Part shown: piece after piece, positions 11,345 to 20,710 of the stretch | How the letters are laid out: every line of letters begins with the position of its first letter | How positions within the stretch are numbered: position 1 is the first letter of the stretch | Assembly: GCA_036345935.2 (NCBI GenBank) | Contig: JADWOT020001132.1 | Coordinates: 62,001-126,000, forward strand | Reading direction: 5' to 3' | DNA length: 64,000 bases | Source of the DNA: Taenia hydatigena | Lineage: Eukaryota > Platyhelminthes > Cestoda > Cyclophyllidea > Taeniidae | The notes under the pieces: model-generated | Seen by the model: only the letters and a program-made list of their open reading frames with translations | The model's database searches: none | What the model was told of the DNA's origin: nothing | Position numbers and translations under genes: made by a program

Positions 11345-14300
11345 CTGGTGGCAGCGTTAGCGGACCTTCCCCATTTCAAGGAAGGGATGAATTTCGGAGA
11401 TTGGATGAAAACCGTTAGGTTTAACATTCACTTGTTTCCCCAGCGGCAGAGGATTCCGCTGATCCTACATGCTCTCCCGCAAGAGCTGTTCTCCGCAGCG
11501 GTTGATGCCGGGGTCTCACCCGACTCCGATCTAGACGAGTGCCGCGAGATTCTGGCCCAGCTCGTCATTGACCAACGAGAGGAGTCGCTCGCTAGGGAGT
11601 TCTTTCTCCGCGAGCAAAAATCGGGCGAAAACGACGAGGACTTCGCGAGAGCACTGCAGATACTCGCTGAACGGGCTTTCAGGGGCTGCCCACCTAACAA
11701 GGTGAAAAGATGGGTGGCTGTCCAGTTCAAAGCCGGCGTTCGTCCTCCGTCTATCGCCGCAAAACTCCAGGCCCTGAAGACCAGCGACCTCAGCCAGCTG
11801 GTCGATGCAGCCACGAGGAAACGTCAGAAACTCCTCCTGACTTCGTCGCTCCACACGACCCACCGTCGACCCAGTCCTACACGTCCGCGGTGGACCCCTC
11901 CGCTCCGTTCCGCAAAAGCAGGTGGGCAGCATTATTCCCTATCCTGCTTATCATCCCGTGGTTCTCTTCCGTTTTTGCGAGTCCTCGGCAAGCTAGAGGG
12001 ACGTCCCTGCAGTTTCCTTCTTGACTCCGGCGCAGCTAAATCTTTAGTGAACCCTCAAGCGTTCCCTGATCTCCACAAAAAGTTTCGCACGGGTCCCTCC
12101 GTCGCGATACTTCTCTCAGCAGAGGGGAGAAAGATGAAAGTAAAAGGAGAGACGTCACTAAAAGTGTCACTGGGGACAGAAACGTGGCAAGTCCCATTCA
12201 TTATGTGCCCCGAGTTAGTTTGGGACGCTATACTCGGTGTGGACTTCCTTCGTAACACCAAGGCGGTCCTGAATTTCGCAGAAGGGACACTCGTGACCCA
12301 GCGGCATAAGAAAACTACCCCAGCCAGATCTCCGCCCAGAAAGGACGCAAACGCAATCTGTAGCGCCCTCTTCGAAGCTGCAGCCATCCCGATCAACAAC
12401 TTGGATGAGCTTTGCTCCCAGCTAACGCACATCACCGATGGCGAGAGAAAGGAGCTGCGCTCCTTGCTTAGCAAGTACCCAAGCATGTTCACATGGCAAG
12501 GAACAAAACTCGGGCGAACAAGGATGATCAAACACACTATCGACACTGGCGAGGCCAGGCCCATTTGGCAACCACCCAGACGTATACCTCCGCCCCTCCA
12601 GGACGAGGTGAACCGTCTGGTGGAGGAGATGATCAAGGACGAAGTGATCAAACCTTCCAAGTCACCATGGGCTTCTCCAATCGCACTAGTGAAGAAAAGT
12701 GACGGTAGTCTACGGCTGTGCATCGATTACAGGAAGTTAAACGCCGTAACCAAGAAGGACGCCTTTCCCCTACCTCACATCAACGACTCCTTGGACGCTT
12801 TGCATGGATCGAAGTGGTTCTCCACCCTAGACTTAAAATCGGGATACTGGCAAGTAGAGGTGGCGGAAAAAGATAGAGAGAAGACGGCTTTCATAGTACC
12901 CAACGGACTTTATGAATTCCAGACCATGCCGTTCGGACTCTGCAATGCCGCAGCCACTTTCCAGCGCCTGATGCAGACCGCACTGATTGGGCTTTTCCCG
13001 AAGCATTGCATAATCTGCTTAGATGACGTTCTCGTTTTCGGGGGAGACATTCGCGAGCACAACGCCAACCTTAAACTAGTCCTAGACCGTCTGCAAGAGG
13101 CAGGTTTGACCTTGAATCCAAAGAAGTGTCATTTTCTCCGCCGTTCAGTCAACTTTCTGGGGCACACAGTCTCGTCAGACGGGATGGCAGTCACTGAAGA
13201 TCGCACGAAACAAGTGAGGACCTGGCCAACACCAACTAATCAGACGGAACTTCGCAGTTTCCTCGGTTTGGCAAACTACTATAGGCGCTTCGTGAAAGGT
13301 TTTGCAAAGATTGCTAGTCCCCTGCATAAGCTAACCGAGAAGGCGGCAAAAAGAAATTTCAGGTGGGAGAATGAACATGATGAAGCTTTTAAAGAACTAA
13401 AGCGCATGCTCTGCTCCGCTCCGATTTTGGCTTTGCCAAACTTCGAGACCACCGCACCTCCCTTCGTACTAGACACGGACGCCAGCGACGTGGCCGTGGG
13501 CGGTGTACTTTCGCAAAGAGGCAAAGAAGGCAGGGAACACGTCATCGCCTACGCTAGTGCCAGATTGAACAAAAAAATGCGACAGAAGAGTGCAACAGAA
13601 CGTGAACTCTTCGCCATCTATACAATGGTGCGACACTTCAAGCACTACCTGATAGCGAGACAGTTCATAGTGAGAACAGACCACCAGGCGCTGACCTGGT
13701 TGAAAACTATGAAGGAGATCGATCGTTCGGTTGCACGCTGGTACGAGGAACTGCAACAATATGACTTCACTGTGCAGTACAGAAAAGGAAACTCGCATAG
13801 CAACGCAGATGCCTTATCCCGCAGACCCCTCTCAGTGGAAAGGCATGGCGGTATAGTGGGAACCCTATTCTTAAACGAGCCGACTAAACATCATTGGAGT
13901 AACACACAGAGTACAGACCCCGACACGTCCTTGGTATACGACAGGTTTCTGGCATCCTCGTCCAAGCCCACTGCGGAAGGGATGAAATCATCCAGCAAGG
14001 CAGCCAGGCAGATATGGCAGCATTGGTCCAAACTCTCCCTGGAGGACGAAGTCTTGTGGTACCAAGAAGACGCCACGTCTCCCAAACGCTTGGTTGTTCT
14101 GGGTTCCCTGATACAAACAGCCCTCCAAGAGCTGCATGAACAGTTGGGCCACGTCGGTGAGAAAAAGATGGTGGAGGCCTCGGTGAAACGATATTGGTGG
14201 CCCTCCCTCTCCCCAGACGTGCACGACTTCTGCCGAACCTGCATTACTTGCAGCAGGTTCAAGAACCCTCATTCCACAGCAGTGGCACCTCTGCAGCCTA

Positions 14301-14653
14301 TGCTTACGGGATTTCCGGGCGAACGAGTGGGTATCGATATCATGGGGCCCCTACCCCTTACTAAGAGGGGAAACCGATATATCTTAGTTATGGTTGACTA
14401 CTTCACGAAAGTGGCCGAAGCGGAGCCCATGAAGTCCCAAGATGCCGAGACAGTCGCGTCGACCTTTTTCAATCGTTGGATCTGTCAGCACGGAGTGCCT
14501 GAATCAGTCCATAGCGACCAGGGCCCTAATTTTGAAAGCCGACTCTTTACCGAACTATGCAAGTCCCTCGGAATCGCAAAGACGCGCACGACACCTGGCC
14601 ACCCTCAAGGCAATGGACAAGTGGAAAGAACTAACCGAACCCTGATAGGGTAA
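11279..14653 (+). CDS. gag-pol polyprotein of the gypsy element, cut by a stop
   Basis: A single frame starts at the ATG inside the 5' LTR, reads through the LTR end and PBS, and continues to TAA at 14,651. The preceding in-frame TTG at 11,264 is less likely as a start. Residues 1 to about 210 are Gag-like (helical, no CCHC zinc knuckle seen). Protease follows with LLDSGA (Asp249), then reverse transcriptase with LDDV (Asp582-Asp583). RNase H begins with FVLDTDAS and the integrase zinc domain follows (an H-H pair, then CRTCITC). The integrase core has Asp1020, Asp1080 and Glu1116 (spacing of 35 between the last two, as expected for DDE integrases). The stop replaces a Leu codon: the related minus-strand element has Leu there, and a one-base change TTA to TAA would explain it. 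Coding resumes in the same frame. Confidence 0.93.
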   Translation: MSKRTQTSTGKGNQEGEEEPFTLVAALADLPHFKEGMNFGDWMKTVRFNIHLFPQRQRIPLILHALPQELFSAAVDAGVSPDSDLDECREILAQLVIDQREESLAREFFLREQKSGENDEDFARALQILAERAFRGCPPNKVKRWVAVQFKAGVRPPSIAAKLQALKTSDLSQLVDAATRKRQKLLLTSSLHTTHRRPSPTRPRWTPPLRSAKAGGQHYSLSCLSSRGSLPFLRVLGKLEGRPCSFLLDSGAAKSLVNPQAFPDLHKKFRTGPSVAILLSAEGRKMKVKGETSLKVSLGTETWQVPFIMCPELVWDAILGVDFLRNTKAVLNFAEGTLVTQRHKKTTPARSPPRKDANAICSALFEAAAIPINNLDELCSQLTHITDGERKELRSLLSKYPSMFTWQGTKLGRTRMIKHTIDTGEARPIWQPPRRIPPPLQDEVNRLVEEMIKDEVIKPSKSPWASPIALVKKSDGSLRLCIDYRKLNAVTKKDAFPLPHINDSLDALHGSKWFSTLDLKSGYWQVEVAEKDREKTAFIVPNGLYEFQTMPFGLCNAAATFQRLMQTALIGLFPKHCIICLDDVLVFGGDIREHNANLKLVLDRLQEAGLTLNPKKCHFLRRSVNFLGHTVSSDGMAVTEDRTKQVRTWPTPTNQTELRSFLGLANYYRRFVKGFAKIASPLHKLTEKAAKRNFRWENEHDEAFKELKRMLCSAPILALPNFETTAPPFVLDTDASDVAVGGVLSQRGKEGREHVIAYASARLNKKMRQKSATERELFAIYTMVRHFKHYLIARQFIVRTDHQALTWLKTMKEIDRSVARWYEELQQYDFTVQYRKGNSHSNADALSRRPLSVERHGGIVGTLFLNEPTKHHWSNTQSTDPDTSLVYDRFLASSSKPTAEGMKSSSKAARQIWQHWSKLSLEDEVLWYQEDATSPKRLVVLGSLIQTALQELHEQLGHVGEKKMVEASVKRYWWPSLSPDVHDFCRTCITCSRFKNPHSTAVAPLQPMLTGFPGERVGIDIMGPLPLTKRGNRYILVMVDYFTKVAEAEPMKSQDAETVASTFFNRWICQHGVPESVHSDQGPNFESRLFTELCKSLGIAKTRTTPGHPQGNGQVERTNRTLIG
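11346..11363 (+). promoter_or_regulatory. Primer-binding site, probably tRNA-Leu
   Basis: TGGTGGCAGCGTTAGCGG begins one base after the LTR. The first eleven bases are complementary to the 3' end (with CCA) of the metazoan tRNA-Leu(AAG)-type acceptor stem as I remember it; the match then breaks. The site lies inside the open gag frame and is translated. The tRNA identity is inferred. Confidence 0.6.
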
Positions 14654-15250
14654 CTAAAGGCATTCACGGAGGAGGCACGACCGGAAGATTGGGATTTAAA
14701 CCTTGGACGTGCTCTTCTTGCCTATAGGGCTACAGTCCATATATCAACCGGTGTCTCTCCGTTCAAGTTGCTCACAGGCCGCAAAATGAGAGTTCCCTCT
14801 GACGTTTTCCTCCCGCGCAAGGAAGTGGCTACCGACAACGCCCCGGGGTACGTACTACGTCTCAAAGAAGGGATAAGAAAGACGTTTAATCTCGCCCGCC
14901 GACACCTTCAAATATCTCATACCCGACAAAAGAAATACTACGACAAGCACAGTCGACTCACTGCCTACCACGAAGGAGATCTCGTCCAAATATATCAGCC
15001 AATTCCTCCACCTGGGACACATCGCAAATTTTACCACCCTTGGAGTAAAGATCCCTTCCGCGTCGTAAAAGTCCTGTCCCCTACGAACTACCTCGTCCGA
15101 AATGCGGAACTCCGTACCCAGCCAATAACCGTCCATCACAATAAGATCCGGCCTTACAGAGGTGCTCCGCCGGTCGGCTACGAGGACGAAGCCTACTTAG
15201 TCGCAGAAGAAGGCAAACCACCCGATGGTTTCACCAAAGCGAATCAATAG
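14654..15250 (+). pseudogene. Integrase C-terminal part downstream of the premature stop
   Basis: This part is in the same frame as the upstream gag-pol and is open for 198 residues to TAG at 15,248. It holds the end of the integrase core region and a C-terminal domain with a GPY/F-like module in which the Gly is Asp (DPFRVVKV), followed by LVR and a basic tail. No chromodomain is seen. Without suppression of the stop it would not be translated as part of Pol; an isolated internal start is unlikely to be meaningful. Confidence 0.85.
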
Positions 15251-15276
15251 GGGTAGCGCCGGGGACGGCGCTCAAA

Positions 15277-15290
15277 AGACGAGGGGGCTA
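15277..15290 (+). promoter_or_regulatory. Polypurine tract
   Basis: A purine-rich run (AAAAGACGAGGGGG) ends a few bases before the 3' LTR, the position where plus-strand DNA synthesis is primed in LTR retrotransposons. The minus-strand element at 42.5 kb has a related run (AAAAGACGAGGGACC) at the same place. Confidence 0.75.
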
Positions 15291-15512
15291 TGCAATACTT
15301 AATTCTTTAAATGCGCTTTGTAGGCCAGAGGCGGGAAGTCAATTTGAACCACGTGACGGAGCAACGTGGAGACTCCTTGGAGCGTGACGGACCTTCGGCC
15401 TGATCCCCCATTTGTAGCCTAGCGGTATTTATTACCCATATTAAAGTTGTCGAAACGTACTCAGACTTCTACTGGCAAGGGTAACCAGGAGGGAGAGGAG
15501 GAACCCTCCACA
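15291..15512 (+). repeat. 3' LTR
   Basis: The LTR runs TGCAATACTT...CCCTCCACA and is 222 bp. Seven differences from the 5' LTR are visible, one of which changes the internal ATG to TTG. It is followed directly by the target duplication ATCAG. Confidence 0.95.
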
Positions 15513-15739
15513 ATCAGCGTGTTGTGTAATTGCTTGCGTCTAAACAAAGAGATTTAATTTGTGTTCGTGGCTTTTGCTTACGACGTACGTCTAAGTAAAC
15601 GTAAGCATTACACCATTACATCACTAAGAAATGTGGAATACGGAAAGCAAAAAATATTAAACTTGACACAGAGGTTGCCAGTGATTAAAGAACAACACAG
15701 AGAACGACTCACCGAGACCTTGTTTGTGGCGTGAAAATC

Positions 15740-17985
15740 ATTAAAACCATAATTTTGTGTTTAGAGTGCCCTACAAATGCCTTGCAAAACTGCATTTCCT
15801 TAGTCTTATTGGTTAAAAAAGAGAAGTTATGATTTCACTGTGATACCTAAGGTAGATTAGAATTCCTGCGACAACCATTTGCTTTCATCGTACCTAATAC
15901 CCCTCTTATGTATCTAGCGGTATGTATGAAGAGATGACCTGAGTGTGCTCGTCGCCGTGTATGGTTCGTGGTTCGCGCTGACGAGTCCAGGTATGTGAGC
16001 ATTCATATTTGAACTTTTTTAACTTATTTTATGCGTATACATAGGTAATCCCTTATTATTGGCATAGCAGTGTGGATCGCCGAAATCGTGTTTCGTGTGA
16101 TGCTTGTGATGGAATGCTCAGATTCTATTAACTTGCTTAATTAAATGCCTAAGCTCACTTTATATTAGGGTGGTGTCTGCTGATTTTGGCTGTTGTAAGT
16201 CTTTTGCAAGTCATGATGAAAGGTGAGGAGTCTGAAATTACTAATATTGGTTGCCACTACTTCATTTGTGGGCAATGAATCGCGTATTAAATCGATGGAC
16301 TTGCCGCTTGAGAGCATTCGAACTAATTGAGACGAATTAGAGGTAACCGTCTTGGTTATGTTGCATTCATTGAAGAAACAACAAAATTGATTCGAGGAAA
16401 CTGTAAACGGATAATGCAGTGATTGTGTGGTGCAAATCTCCACCCCAAGTTTTCGTCTCTAACACAGCTGAACTGAAATTGTTGGTTGCAGTCATTATAG
16501 TAGTTCATTGTGGGAGTTCACTTATCATGTGGCGTTCGCATGGTTTCCTTTCCTTTGCTCTAGTCGATAAAGAAGTTGCTGACTGCAACGACAAGTGCAA
16601 ATGAAAAGTTGCATGCTGGCTTCGGTGAATGAATAAAGAATTATGATTGTTGGGAAGGTGGGAAGGCGGTTTGGGTGTAACGCATCCATCGTTCCACTGA
16701 GAGATGGCATAACACTAAAAATCGTCTGAGCGTGGACGTGAGAGGAGATGCGAAATAGCTTGGACTCGAAAATGCTAGAATCATAAATCGATGGTTTATT
16801 TCCAGCTCGTGGTGTTAGGCCTTTATATGCGGGAATTCGATATCTTCCTAGGCAAATTACATGTCTTTAGCAGCAGGTGGTGAGCTGAAATGATTTCCGC
16901 ATATGGATATGATTTATACGCTTCCAAAAAATGCTGCTACACGCCATTTTTCAGTTGTAAAGCATATGATCAATGCCCCCTCTTCGCTGTACAGTCGCTG
17001 GTGCGCCAAAAGACTTGTCACTCTTTCATCATAAAGCTTGCTGCACAATTTGATAAGGTGTGATTAATTTGGCACTCCTTGGATGAGGTGGAGAAATGCA
17101 GTGAAGGCGAACGCTTGCGGTGTTGCGTCCTTGGTGGGACTGCAGGTGTCACGAGATGGATTCTTTCCTCGCCTCTTTCCTCGGCCGTGAGTGCAGCTGA
17201 GGTCTGGGTGATTCTGTTGCCTTGTAGGAGGTACAGTAAGTGTTCACCCTCTTCTTACCAACGTAGCATACATTTGATGCGCTGATTAATGCAGAGTGAC
17301 CTAATGTCGTCTCTTGAACGCCCTTTCCTTATTTGTTTATAATTGGCTGATGTGAAGTGCTGTAAGCATATTGGGTGAGGTTAGAGCTGTGAAACAAACG
17401 TAGGAGTGTTCTTGGTGGATGATTGCATTTGTTTTATGCAGACAGTTTTTTGATAAAAAAAAACAATGAACATCTAATCTGTTGTAAATCCTTTGAGAAT
17501 AAAATGGGCGAAGTCATTTTTTGAAGGTTCATCCGTTTTCTGTAAGGTACTCTGTGAATCGGTCATTTGGTGGCCCTTTAAGATGGATATTGCTTGCATT
17601 GGACACGAGCTAGCAGATGAACACGTAGGGTCGTGGTGTCCCTTTTACACCTTTGTGGTCTATTGTTTGTCTGTGGAGCTTCATCACCGTGGTCTCTGGT
17701 GTGATTTTTGCAATTCCTTCCATGCATCTCTGTTGGAATCTGGTAGCGTTGCCATTTCCCTTTGGTGCTTCCAAATTATTAATTAGTATTAAGGTACTAG
17801 TACCCACCACAATTCAGTTGTTAGGTTGAGTTGGCACAACTGATTTTCTGTGTGGTTTGGCCCAAGTTAGTACTCTGCAGCGAAGATGGCTGCAAGACGT
17901 ATGAACTGCACGTGAGAAAACATTACATTCGTGTGTGATGGTAGTCCAGATCCATCCTAGTCATCGTGGTATCTCAGTGGGGAGG
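15740..17985 (+). repeat. Inverted repeat 3, left arm
   Basis: This stretch matches the reverse complement of about 33,805-35,790. Around 17,079-17,285 pairs with 34,494-34,700 with about 11 differences in 207 bases, and positions there sum to 51,779. Elsewhere there are indels. A third partial copy of 16,669-16,873 lies at 63,790-64,000 in direct orientation. The shared 68-codon frame at 17,079 has mostly amino-acid-changing differences between copies, so it does not look like a conserved protein. Confidence 0.9.
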
Positions 17986-19730
17986 TAGAACTTGTCCATG
18001 TAAATTCACAGAGGCGAATCGGTGGTGGACGTACTAACGTGGCCGGTCAGAAGTGTTTTCGACGTTAATGTGTCCACAGGCTCTGCCTCAAAGGAATGAA
18101 GTGAAAAACTTGCATCTGATTCACATATAGTGGGGGCGTTACGCAGGAATGTTGGGCTAGTCTTTGTCATGAGCTCAGCAAGGTGTTTGTGTGATGGACT
18201 TGATGTACAAACACCGGTTTCATTGCAGTGCTTTGACTTTATAATTATTCAATTTTGAGTTAACGGTTAACCTTCAGTGCCTGATTGTAAGTTTTTTCAT
18301 CTATCCCGCTGTCACTTTCACTAACCGCCTTTATACCTCGTTAATCAGTAACATCGATTTTTACCGTCATCCCCGCTTTCCTAACAGACAAGGAGGGCAA
18401 TGCGACAAAGGTGGTGGCCGACACATGACGATTGAAGCGACACGTCTTGACAACTTTGAGCTTCCTGCTGCAATATTATCACCAAGACCGTCAACTTGGA
18501 ATAGCCGCCAACAGTCTCCTCGACATGCCAATCACTTTCTGCTGCTGCAGTGCTGCACTTGGCGCTGGCGCGGGTGACGCCTTTTGTGTGGAGGCGCAGA
18601 AGCACCGTATCCTTGACCTCGCCTTTCCCATTGTGCGTCTATTTCGCCAAATTCCTCATTGCACTGGTAGCCCTTGCCCGCCAACTGTACTTCCTTGTAC
18701 TCCTTTTGTATTAGGTGGTAGCGTACATCCATGGCAGCGTTGAGTGGCAGGCAGATGGTGTCACCGACTTGCTGATTACTGTTGTCGGTTCTGAAATCGT
18801 GGACACTAATGCTAATGGTTCTGTTGCCTTTGTGCCTTCCGTTGAGGCTATGAATTTGGTGACGTGGCAGTTCGTCGGTGTGATATGGAGCGTGCAGATA
18901 CTGTAGATGGTAGAGACGAATGATTTCATGGGATGGCGGCATATGGAGCACAAGTGGTTCATTTGCTCGTTGTTGTCTCGCGGAAACGATGGAGAGGGGA
19001 TTTTACGACGTCAACTTTGTTTGAACTGCAAGTTCTCTTCCCTTTCCTATTATACACGCTGACGGGGTTAAACTGAACATTTATTTGGCTAATCAATAGT
19101 CACTGAAATTTAGCTTAGAGATTTGCCTCTTTTTCCTATTCTTTAAACTAGCCGAAAATTATGAAGACTCTTATTAGTCGATTGTCATTTATTTGTAAAA
19201 TCCACATTTTCTTTGCTAATGCTGTGTGCTAGATTTCATCATAATGCTTGCAAGACTACCGCCTGCATTGTATACTCCTTTACAAAGATTATCCTTATTC
19301 GCTAAGATTTTAAAATACTAGGACTGCTGCCTGATGGTTGAATACGGCCGGTTGTAGTCTGCGACGAACCTGTGCTTAGACCACCCAATAAAGTGATTCA
19401 AATTGCATGTACTTCCCAGTTGCAGAGTGAGCTCTTTCAGTGACGTTTGGTGTGGTTTTGCGTTGTGATGACTACAAACCGAATAAGTTTGTCCACAGTA
19501 CGCGAAATGTACTTCGTCGTTGTCAAATGTCTGACGGGTTCAACTAGTTAAGGTTTCCGTCTAACTCTCGAGTGATATTCGCTAAAGGAATGAAAAGAAA
19601 GAGAAGCTGTGAGAACTTGCCACCAAAGTTGAGCTTCTTTTTGTGCATTTATGAGTAGATAAAACTTGAATGAGAACTCCTCAGCTTGTGGCTAACCGTG
19701 GTTTAAATGAGAGGATCTCGAGCCAGATTG
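17986..19730. other. Unassigned stretch present only on the left side
   Basis: The mirrored right side passes directly from inverted repeat 3 into satellite, so this 1.7 kb is an insertion here or a deletion there. Short overlapping frames at 18.4-18.95 kb occur on both strands and show no recognised domain. Confidence 0.5.
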
Positions 19731-19734
19731 TAAC

Positions 19735-20240
19735 AAAGTGCAAGCATTCGGTATGTGAGCACCTCTTGGTGGTGGGGCGTTTGTCTGTGTTGTCGCGGCA
19801 CTAAGGCGACTCTCTTCCTTTTAAATGACTTTTACGATTTTCCATTGGTAATCGGAGATCTGCTGAGTCGCATGCCGCGTATGTTATGGGAGCTCTCGAG
19901 AGAGACTGTGACTAAATGGGAGCATTCTGTGTGTAAGCACCACCTGGTAGTAGGGCGTTTGCCCAAGTTATCGCGGCACCAAAGCGTCTCTCCTCCTTTC
20001 AGGTCCCTTTCAACTTTTTTCAGTGCTGCGAAGGAGAACTGCTGTGACAGTCGCGTGCTGCGTTTGTTGTGAGGAGCTCTTGGGAGAGACTGACGAAGTG
20101 ATATCATTCTGAATACGTTCGCATTGCCCTATGAATCCCCTTTTCTGTGCTGAACTGTAAAGACATAGTGCTACAGTTCCTCGTACCATTGTGCAACTGA
20201 ACATTCCATCTCCTCCACTGTTTCTAAGCAAGTCAGTGCT
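19735..20240 (-). repeat. Diverged 181-bp satellite monomers (minus orientation)
   Basis: About three monomers are spaced near 180 bp, seen from repeated GCATTCTGTGTGTAAGCACC-like segments at about 19,743, 19,921 and 20,104. They match the reverse complement of the array at 31.6-32.9 kb, including the CGCGGCAC and CTCTCCTCCTTT stretches. Confidence 0.75.
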
Positions 20241-20244
20241 TAAA

Positions 20245-20710
20245 AATCTGCCCTCACTACGAGCTGTCTCGCTATCTGGTAGTGTTGGAATTGTCTAACC
20301 ATTGTGGAGGTGGCGAACAGTTCACGGTCCCTTTGCACTTTTCTGTCTCATTTTTGCCGAGTCTGATACTGGCGTAGGTGATGACGTGTTCTCTTTGTTT
20401 TTTGCCCCCTTGGGATAGTCTATCGATTATGGCTACAGCACTAGCGTCTGCGTCCAGTGCGAAGGGTAGTGCGCCGGCCTCCAACTTTGGTAAGGCTTGG
20501 ATCGGTGCTGAGCAGTTTTTATTCTACTTCTTCCGACGCCTTATGATGCTCGGTCTCCCACTTGAATTTCTTTTTTTGCAAGCTCTCTGATCGCTTTGTG
20601 CAGGAGCTAGCGATCTTGTCCATTAACAAAGCGCTTGAAGTAGTTCGCCAAGTCAGTGAAACTGCGAAACTGTCTCTGTTTAGTTGGCGTTGATTAAGCG
20701 TTCACCTGCT
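20245..20710 (-). mobile_element. Degraded gypsy pol fragment (thumb to RNase H)
   Basis: The minus strand at 20,272-20,484 encodes an RNase H start with LDADASAVAII and HVITYAS, related to the full element's LDTDASDVAVG and HVIAYAS. Upstream on that strand the RT thumb region is recognisable to about 20,710. Frameshifts are present and no LTR is attached. It abuts the satellite block on its left. Confidence 0.75.

Larger units (their letters stand above)
11118..15517 (+). mobile_element. Near-complete Ty3/gypsy LTR retrotransposon
   Basis: The element has two 222-bp LTRs (11,123-11,344 and 15,291-15,512) flanked by the 5-bp target duplication ATCAG (11,118-11,122 and 15,513-15,517). A primer-binding site follows the 5' LTR and a polypurine tract (AAAAGACGAGGGGG) precedes the 3' LTR. 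The domain order protease, reverse transcriptase, RNase H, integrase defines Ty3/gypsy (Metaviridae). By eye the two LTRs differ at 7 of 222 positions, so insertion is fairly old but the structure is intact. There is no env-like frame. The element interrupts the left half of the larger mirror structure of the window. Confidence 0.95.

Noticed and set aside
12055..12723. A 222-codon minus-strand frame inside the gypsy pol.
   Set aside because: It is antisense to clear protease and reverse transcriptase coding sequence and has no domain of its own.
15973..15990. CTGACGAGTCC, a possible hammerhead ribozyme core start.
   Set aside because: No GAAAC box or closing stem follows within a reasonable distance, and the mirrored copy near 35,570 is altered.
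17079..17285. A 68-codon frame conserved between both arms of inverted repeat 3 (also 34,494-34,700).
   Set aside because: About 9 of roughly 11 base differences change the amino acid. This looks like neutral drift of duplicated DNA, and there is no splice context or motif.
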